Shown here: in pieces, positions 58,411 to 64,000 of the stretch
Layout of the letters: the number at the start of each line of letters is the position of its first letter
Numbering within the stretch: the stretch's first letter is position 1
NCBI RefSeq assembly: GCF_012726205.1
Contig: NZ_JAASAE010000003.1
Coordinates: 248,001-312,000, forward strand
DNA length: 64,000 nucleotides
Direction of reading: 5' to 3'
Source: Rhodococcus sp. HNM0569
GTDB taxonomy: Bacteria > Actinomycetota > Actinomycetes > Mycobacteriales > Mycobacteriaceae
Notes under the pieces: generated by a model
Database searches by the model: none
Seen by the model: the letters and a program-made list of their open reading frames with translations, nothing else
What the model was told of the DNA's origin: nothing
Position numbers and translations under genes: made by a program

Positions 58411-59679
58411 ATGGATGTCAGGCGGCGGGTGACCGCGATCGCGCTCGGCGCCTCTCTCGGCGGCCTGCTGTTCGGCGCCGACACGTCGACGATGAACGGC
58501 GCCGTCACCGGCCTCGAAACGGCTTTCGGGCTCGAGAGCGGATCGACCGGTCTCGTCGTCGCGATCTCCCTGCTCGGCTGTGCGCTCGGCGCGACTTGTG
58601 CGTCCCGTGTGGCGCATCCGCTGGGACAGCGCAACACGATGTGCCTCGGCGGCCTGCTGGTCGTGGTGGGCGCGGTGGGCGCGGCGCTGTCGGTCGGCAC
58701 GCCGATGCTGATCGTCTTCCGCATCGTCAGCGGCACCGGCATCGGTCTGCTCAGCGTCGTCGTACCCGGGTACATCACCGAGATCGCGCCGCCCGCGATC
58801 CGCGGCAGGCTCTCGTCGCTGTGGCAGTTGTCGATCGTGATCGGTATCTGCGGCGGCCTCGTCGTCGACTACCTGTTGCGCCGCGCGGCGGGCGGCGAGG
58901 TGGAACCTCTGCTGTGGGGTGGCGCGTCGTGGCGGTGGATGTTCGGGGCCCTGGCGCTCGTCGCGGTCGCCCAGGTGCTCGTGGCGTCGCGCCTGCCGGA
59001 CAGCGAACACCACCGGCAGCGCGCGAGCGACAGCGGTACCGCGCGGCTGTCGGTGCTGCGGGGCCGTGCGTTCGGTCTCGTGCCGATCGTGTGGGTCGGC
59101 ATCGCGATGGCCGCGCTGCAGCAGTTCGTCGGCATCAACGTCATCTTCTTCTACTCGACGACGCTGTGGCAGTCGGTCGGCTTCTCGCCGGACGACTCCT
59201 TCCAGACGGGCATCGTCACCGACGTCGTGAACATCGCGGCGACGATCGTCGCGATCGGTCTCGTCGACCGGGTCGGCAGACGGCCGCTGCTGCTCGTCGG
59301 CAGCGGCGGCATCGCCGTCACACTCGCGGTCATGGCGTTCTGCTTCTCGAAGATCGACGCCGACGGCCTGCTGCCGGGCGGCTACGGGCCCGTCGCGCTG
59401 GTCGCCGCGAACCTGTTCGTGGTGTTCTTCGGGGTCAGCTGGGGCCCGCTGATGTGGGTCGTGCTCGGCGAGTTGTTCGACACCCGCGTCCGCACCGCGG
59501 CGCTGTCGCTCACCGTCGCGGTCAACTGGCTCGCGAACTTCGCCGTCACCCAGACCTTCCCGACGCTGTCCGACGTGAGCCTGTCGTTCGCGTATCTGCT
59601 GTATGCGGTCTTCGGCGTCCTCGCGCTGCTGTTCGTGGCGCGGTTCGTGCCCGAGACCAAGGGCAAGGTGCTCGGCTGA
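58411..59679 (+). CDS. MFS sugar porter
   Basis: This 422-residue protein has 12 membrane segments and the sugar-porter marks: GGLLFGADTSTMNGAV in helix 1, RIVSGTGIGLLSVVVPGYITEIAPPAIRG, QQFVGINVIFFYSTTLW in helix 7 and the C-terminal PETKGK. It probably imports a hexose or related sugar by H+ symport. ATG at 58411 follows a weak ribosome-binding site. It is a single-gene unit before purL. Confidence 0.9.
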   Translation: MDVRRRVTAIALGASLGGLLFGADTSTMNGAVTGLETAFGLESGSTGLVVAISLLGCALGATCASRVAHPLGQRNTMCLGGLLVVVGAVGAALSVGTPMLIVFRIVSGTGIGLLSVVVPGYITEIAPPAIRGRLSSLWQLSIVIGICGGLVVDYLLRRAAGGEVEPLLWGGASWRWMFGALALVAVAQVLVASRLPDSEHHRQRASDSGTARLSVLRGRAFGLVPIVWVGIAMAALQQFVGINVIFFYSTTLWQSVGFSPDDSFQTGIVTDVVNIAATIVAIGLVDRVGRRPLLLVGSGGIAVTLAVMAFCFSKIDADGLLPGGYGPVALVAANLFVVFFGVSWGPLMWVVLGELFDTRVRTAALSLTVAVNWLANFAVTQTFPTLSDVSLSFAYLLYAVFGVLALLFVARFVPETKGKVLG

Positions 59680-59838
59680 TCGCGTGTGTGCTCTGCGTCA
59701 CCCGACGCACGCGGCCGAGGCAGGCCGGGAAAATCGGTGGCCCGCCCCCGGTAGACTGACCACCGGCAGCGCGGTGCAGATTGCCCGATGTGTGCGGCGC
59801 GCCGGCTACGTCTGTCCACGGGAAGGGACCACCGCTCA

Positions 59839-62118
59839 GTGTCTCCGCAGGTCGATACCGTCTCCAATGCCGCAGCGACGCCCGACGTCGAACAGCCGTG
59901 GAAGGAGCTGGGTCTCAAGGAGGACGAGTACGTCCGTATCCGGGAGATCCTGGGCCGCCGCCCCACCGACGCCGAGCTCGCAATGTACTCGGTGATGTGG
60001 AGCGAGCACTGCTCCTACAAGTCGTCGAAGGTGCATCTGCGCTACTTCGGCGAGACCACCACCGACGAGATGCGTGCCCACATGCTCGCGGGCATCGGCG
60101 AGAACGCAGGCGTCGTCGACATCGGCGACGGCTGGGCCGTCACGTTCAAGGTCGAGAGCCACAACCATCCGTCGTACGTCGAGCCCTACCAGGGCGCCGC
60201 GACGGGTGTCGGCGGCATCGTGCGCGACATCATGGCGATGGGCGCGCGTCCGATCGCGGTCATGGACCAGCTCCGCTTCGGTGCGGCCGACGCCCCCGAC
60301 ACGCGCCGTGTCGTCGACGGCGTCGTGCGCGGAATCGGCGGCTACGGCAACTCGCTCGGCCTGCCCAATGTGGGCGGCGAAACCGTTTTCGACGAGTGCT
60401 ACAACGGCAACCCCCTCGTCAACGCGTTGTGTGCGGGCGCGATGCGGGTCGAGGATCTGCACCTCGCGTTCGCGTCGGGCGTCGGCAACAAGATCATCCT
60501 GTTCGGCGCTCGCACGGGCCTCGACGGCATCGGCGGTGTGTCCGTTCTCGCGTCCGAGACCTTCGACGGCGACGGCGGTCCCAGCCGCAAGAAGCTCCCG
60601 AGCGTCCAGGTCGGCGACCCGTTCACCGAGAAGGTTCTCATCGAGTGCTGCCTCGACCTGTACCGCGAAGAGCTCGTGGTCGGCATCCAGGACCTCGGTG
60701 GCGCCGGATTGTCGTGTGCCACTTCGGAACTCGCGGCTGCGGGCGACGGGGGTATGCACATCCGGCTCGACGAGGTGCCCACCCGTGCACACGGCATGAC
60801 GCCCGCCGAGGTGCTGTCGAGCGAGTCGCAGGAACGCATGTGCGCCGTCGTCAAGCCCGAGGACGTCGACGAGTTCATGGCGGTCTGCAAGAAGTGGGAC
60901 GTGCTCGCGACCGTCGTCGGTGAGGTCACCGACGGCGAGCACCTGGTGATCGACTGGCACGGCGAGACCGTCGTCGACGTGCCGCCGCGCACCGTCGCGC
61001 ACGAAGGCCCCGTGTACGAGCGGCCCGTCGCCCGACCCGAGTGGCAGGACGCCCTCGTGGCCGACACCACGAAGAACCTGACGCGCCCCGAGGGCGCCGA
61101 CGAGCTACGCGCCACGCTGTTGACGATGATCGGCTCGCCCGCACTGTGCAGCCGCAAGTGGATCACCGAGCAGTACGACCGCTACGTGCGCGGCAACACC
61201 GTCCTGGCGGAGAACGCCGACTCGGGTGTCGTGCGCATCGACGAGAAGACCGGTCGCGGCATCGCGCTCGCCACCGACGCATCCGGGCGCTACACCAAGC
61301 TCGATCCGTACACCGGCGCCCAGCTCGCGCTCGCCGAGGCGTACCGCAATGTCGCCGTCACCGGCTCGACGCCCAAGGCCGTCAGCAACTGCCTCAACTT
61401 CGGCTCGCCCGAGGATCCCGCGGTCATGTGGCAGTTCCAGCAGGCGGTGCGAGGTCTCGCCGACGGCTGCGCGCAGCTCGGCATCCCGGTCACGGGCGGC
61501 AACGTGTCGTTCTACAACCAGACCGGCGCCACCGCGATCAACCCGACCCCGGTCGTCGCGGTGCTCGGCGTCATCGACGACGTCCACCGCCGCATCCCCA
61601 CCGGCATCGGCCTCGAGCCGGGCGAAACTCTGTTCCTGCTCGGCGACACGCGCGACGAGTTCGACGGCTCGATCTGGGCCCAGGTCGCACACGGTCACCT
61701 CGGGGGCGTTCCGCCGAAGGTCGACCTCGAACGTGAGCGGCTGCTCGCCGACATCCTGCTCGCGTCGTCGCGCGACGGCCTGGTGTCGGCCGCGCACGAT
61801 CTGTCCGAAGGCGGTCTCGCGCAGGCCGTCGTCGAAGCCGCGCTCGCGGGCGAGACCGGCTGCCGCATCCTGCTGCCCGAAGACGAGGACCCGTTCGTCA
61901 CGCTGTTCTCGGAGTCGTCCGGCCGTGTGCTCGTCGCGGTGCCGCGCACCGAGGAAACCCGCTTCACCGGAATGTGTTCCGCGCGCGGTCTGCCGTGCGT
62001 GCGCATCGGTGTCGCCGACGAGGGCTCCGATTCGGTCGAGATCCAGGGCCAGTTCTCCGTCACGCTCGACGAGCTGCGGAAGGCACACGAAGGCACGTTG
62101 CCCACGCTGTTCGGGTGA
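59839..62118 (+). CDS. purL: Phosphoribosylformylglycinamidine synthase, PurL subunit
   Basis: This 759-residue synthetase subunit is the short form that needs PurS and PurQ, both encoded at 43826-44757. It has [14 protein letters not shown] near the N-terminus, the catalytic [32 protein letters not shown], and the second half with [12 protein letters not shown]. It makes FGAM from FGAR with ATP and ammonia. GTG at 59839 with GGAAGGGA upstream is the correct start; the longer frame is noncoding. Confidence 0.95.
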   Translation: MSPQVDTVSNAAATPDVEQPWKELGLKEDEYVRIREILGRRPTDAELAMYSVMWSEHCSYKSSKVHLRYFGETTTDEMRAHMLAGIGENAGVVDIGDGWAVTFKVESHNHPSYVEPYQGAATGVGGIVRDIMAMGARPIAVMDQLRFGAADAPDTRRVVDGVVRGIGGYGNSLGLPNVGGETVFDECYNGNPLVNALCAGAMRVEDLHLAFASGVGNKIILFGARTGLDGIGGVSVLASETFDGDGGPSRKKLPSVQVGDPFTEKVLIECCLDLYREELVVGIQDLGGAGLSCATSELAAAGDGGMHIRLDEVPTRAHGMTPAEVLSSESQERMCAVVKPEDVDEFMAVCKKWDVLATVVGEVTDGEHLVIDWHGETVVDVPPRTVAHEGPVYERPVARPEWQDALVADTTKNLTRPEGADELRATLLTMIGSPALCSRKWITEQYDRYVRGNTVLAENADSGVVRIDEKTGRGIALATDASGRYTKLDPYTGAQLALAEAYRNVAVTGSTPKAVSNCLNFGSPEDPAVMWQFQQAVRGLADGCAQLGIPVTGGNVSFYNQTGATAINPTPVVAVLGVIDDVHRRIPTGIGLEPGETLFLLGDTRDEFDGSIWAQVAHGHLGGVPPKVDLERERLLADILLASSRDGLVSAAHDLSEGGLAQAVVEAALAGETGCRILLPEDEDPFVTLFSESSGRVLVAVPRTEETRFTGMCSARGLPCVRIGVADEGSDSVEIQGQFSVTLDELRKAHEGTLPTLFG

Positions 62119-62121
62119 TGC

Positions 62122-63894
62122 GTGACCGATTATCGGACCGACTCTCATGCAGCTGATCGGTCGCGGGAACGCCACCCGCGACTGATCGATCCGGCACGTC
62201 TGCACGGTCCGATCCTCGACAGCACGTGGGACATCCTCCGGCTCGACTTCCTCGGCATCGCGTTCGGTGCGCTGTTCTTCTGCTGGTCGCTCACGCCGTC
62301 GCTCCTCCCACGAGACTGGCTGTTCCAGGGCATCATCGGCGGCATCGACGCGGCCATCGGTTATGCGATCGGCACCGTCGTGTCGGCGCTCGCCCGTCGG
62401 TACGTGCTGCGCCGCTACACGTGGTGGCCCGTCCGCGAACCGTGGGCCACCGCCGGGAAGGCGTTCGTCGTCGTGACGTCGGCGCTCGTGTCGCTCGTGA
62501 TGCTCGTGTACTCGGCCGGCTGGCAACGCGAGATCGCGCGGCTCATGGACGTCGAGGGCACCACGACGTCCGGGTACATCCGCACCATCGCACTGAGCGC
62601 CCTCGTCGCGGCCACACTCGTCGCGCTGTGGCGCGTGCTGCGCGACATCGTGCGCTGGATCGCCGGCCGGCTCATCCGGACGCTGCGGCTGTCGGTCCCC
62701 GTCGCCACCACGATCGGCGTCGTCGTGGTGGTCGTGCTGTCGCTGCTGCTCGTCGACGGAATCCTGCTGCGCGGCACGTACTCCGCCGTCAACAGTGCGT
62801 TCAGTCTCGAGAACGACGGCACGCAGGAGGGCATCGAGCAACCGTCGAGTCCGGAGAAATCCGGCAGCCCCGACTCCCTCGCGCCGTGGGACACGCTCGG
62901 CCTGCAGGGCCGCAACTTCGTCGCCCGCGGGCTCGACTCGACGCGACTCGAACAGTCGAGCGGCAAGCCGGCGAAGGAACCGATCCGGGTGTACGCGGGC
63001 CTCGAGACTGCCGAGGACACCGATGCGCGGCTGGACGTCGTCGTCAAGGAACTCGAACGCACCGGGGCCTTCCAGCGCGAGGTGCTCGTCGTGATTCCCA
63101 CGACCGGCACCGGCTGGGTCAATCCCACGGCCGCGGAAGCGATCGAGCTCGTCCACAACGGCGACAGCGCGCTCGTCGCCGCCCAGTACTCGTACCTGCC
63201 CAGCTGGATCTCGTTCCTCGCCGACCGTGACAAAGCCGCCGAGGCCGGCCGCAGGCTCGTCGACAAGGTGCGAGACCGGTGGCTGCAGGAGCCGGTCGAG
63301 ACGCGGCCGAAGCTCATGGTCTACGGCGAAAGTCTCGGCACGCAGGCCGGAGAAGGGGCGTTCGCGAACCTCGCCGAGCTGCGCGCGAAGGTCGACGGCG
63401 TGCTGTGGGTCGGGCCGCCGAATTCGAACCCGTTGTGGCGCAGTCTCGTCGAACGACGCGATCCGGGTACTCGGGAGATCGACCCCACCTACGCGGACGG
63501 TCTGGTCGTGCGCTTCGCCAACGATGCTGCGGGGATCGGACGCGGCGGCGACACGTGGCTCACGCCGCGCGTGCTCTATGTGCAACATCCGTCCGACCCG
63601 GTGGTGTGGTGGTCGCCCGACCTGCTGTTCAACCGGCCCGACTGGCTGCACGAGGTGCCCGGCTACGACCGCACGCCGTCGATGAAATGGTTCCCGTTCG
63701 TCACCTTCTGGCAGGTCTCCGCCGACCTTGCGAACGCCGCGGGAGTGCCGGACGGGCACGGCCACAACTACGGCACGCTCGTGCTCGACGGCTGGGTCTC
63801 GGTGGCGCAACCCGAAGGCTGGACGCCCGACGACACCGAACGGGCGCGCGCGACGCTCGACGCCTACCGAGACACCGAGGGTCCCGAGAAGTGA
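62122..63894 (+). CDS. Membrane-anchored alpha/beta hydrolase
   Basis: This 590-residue protein has four to five membrane helices in the first 220 residues (for example LGIAFGALFFCWSLTPSLLPRDW and VPVATTIGVVVVVVLSLLLVDG). A C-terminal alpha/beta-hydrolase domain follows, with nucleophile motif YGESLGTQAG and a late GHGHNYG His region. It belongs to the actinobacterial alpha/beta-hydrolase family with an N-terminal membrane part. The substrate is unknown. GTG at 62122 lies 3 bp after the purL stop, and its own stop overlaps the next gene start. Confidence 0.85.
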   Translation: MTDYRTDSHAADRSRERHPRLIDPARLHGPILDSTWDILRLDFLGIAFGALFFCWSLTPSLLPRDWLFQGIIGGIDAAIGYAIGTVVSALARRYVLRRYTWWPVREPWATAGKAFVVVTSALVSLVMLVYSAGWQREIARLMDVEGTTTSGYIRTIALSALVAATLVALWRVLRDIVRWIAGRLIRTLRLSVPVATTIGVVVVVVLSLLLVDGILLRGTYSAVNSAFSLENDGTQEGIEQPSSPEKSGSPDSLAPWDTLGLQGRNFVARGLDSTRLEQSSGKPAKEPIRVYAGLETAEDTDARLDVVVKELERTGAFQREVLVVIPTTGTGWVNPTAAEAIELVHNGDSALVAAQYSYLPSWISFLADRDKAAEAGRRLVDKVRDRWLQEPVETRPKLMVYGESLGTQAGEGAFANLAELRAKVDGVLWVGPPNSNPLWRSLVERRDPGTREIDPTYADGLVVRFANDAAGIGRGGDTWLTPRVLYVQHPSDPVVWWSPDLLFNRPDWLHEVPGYDRTPSMKWFPFVTFWQVSADLANAAGVPDGHGHNYGTLVLDGWVSVAQPEGWTPDDTERARATLDAYRDTEGPEK

Positions 63895-64000
63895 CGGGCC
63901 TGCGTCCGCGGCGGTGGCATGCCGTCGCGCTCACCGCGGCCGCGGTCGCGTGGAACAACGTCGTGCTGCCCGCAACCGGCGCCGGGCCGCGCGTGCGGGC
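63891..64000 (+). CDS. Start of a membrane protein, possibly a CPBP-type protease (cut by the window end)
   Basis: Only the first 36 codons are visible. GTG at 63891 overlaps the upstream stop (GTGA). The visible part, RRWHAVALTAAAVAWNNVVLP, looks like the first helix of actinobacterial CPBP/Abi intramembrane metalloproteases, but the catalytic motifs lie outside the window. Confidence 0.5.
   Translation, partial: MTGLRPRRWHAVALTAAAVAWNNVVLPATGAGPRVR

Noticed and set aside
61105-63810. 901-codon minus-strand frame opposite purL and the hydrolase
   Set aside because: Arg/Asp/His-rich composition without motifs; antisense to firmly identified genes.
1-64000. CRISPR arrays, tRNA/rRNA genes, integrases and insertion sequences
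   Set aside because: No regularly spaced repeats, conserved RNA gene sequences or transposase/recombinase motifs were seen on either strand.

Overview
This window is chromosomal DNA of a high-GC actinobacterium. GTG and TTG starts are common, 4-bp ATGA/GTGA stop-start overlaps are frequent, and several promoters look leaderless. It also has a LexA-type SOS box, a DtxR/IdeR-type iron box, a DUF222/13E12-type HNH protein, and the purine gene set purB-purC-ptrB-purS-purQ-purL in the order familiar from mycobacteria. Together these suggest Rhodococcus or a close relative in the Mycobacteriales. No rRNA, tRNA, CRISPR array, transposase or phage gene was recognised.

Layout. 1-9.5 kb: an MFS symporter and a short-chain dehydrogenase diverging from a LysR gene, then an aminotransferase, a TetR regulator, purB, a SnoaL-like protein, and a MarR regulator diverging from an ABC exporter. 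9.8-25.8 kb: an accessory catabolic island lying between purB and purC. 25.8-29.1 kb: flavohaemoglobin (NO dioxygenase) with an Rrf2 regulator, and a DHA2 drug exporter. 29.2-36.6 kb: purC, ptrB, a DcuS/DctR-type two-component system, dctA and a glutathione peroxidase. 36.7-44.8 kb: MarR-MFS, an iron-regulated siderophore-binding lipoprotein, the SOS-controlled HNH protein, small regulators, an MBL-fold protein, purS and purQ. 44.8-53.7 kb: TetR with a Baeyer-Villiger monooxygenase and lactonase-like lipoprotein, a sulfonate ABC transporter with a TauE/SafE exporter, and a secreted DUF4185 protein. 53.7-64 kb: TetR with a macrolide-type glycosyltransferase, an RsgA GTPase behind a 22-residue leader ORF, an M18 aminopeptidase, a sugar porter, purL, a membrane alpha/beta hydrolase and the start of one more gene.

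The island is the most interesting part. One tightly coupled operon (9825-21748) encodes a Rieske dioxygenase (beta before alpha), an isochorismatase-fold amidase, a NuoF-like flavoprotein, a small 3Fe-4S-type ferredoxin, an SDR with an altered active site, a 2,5-dihydroxypyridine 5,6-dioxygenase homologue, a fused LigA-LigB extradiol dioxygenase, a nitrilase-superfamily hydrolase, an unknown 83-residue protein, a GntR regulator, maleate isomerase and an OYE-type flavoprotein. A second unit (22964-25706), divergent from a paralogous GntR gene, encodes an NCS1 nucleobase-type permease, a dihydrodiol-dehydrogenase-like SDR and a VOC protein. Read together they give a route from an imported N-heterocycle (pyridine or pyridone type) through a cis-diol and 2,5-dihydroxypyridine to maleamate, maleate and fumarate. 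The substrate, the deformylation step and the use of the second ring-cleaving enzyme are open. The NuoF-like protein as reductase of a Rieske oxygenase is unusual.

At the DNA level the clearest unexplained signal is a 42-bp element with inverted ends, present once in each orientation at 4376 and 56967. In both places it begins at, and supplies, the stop codon of the preceding gene.
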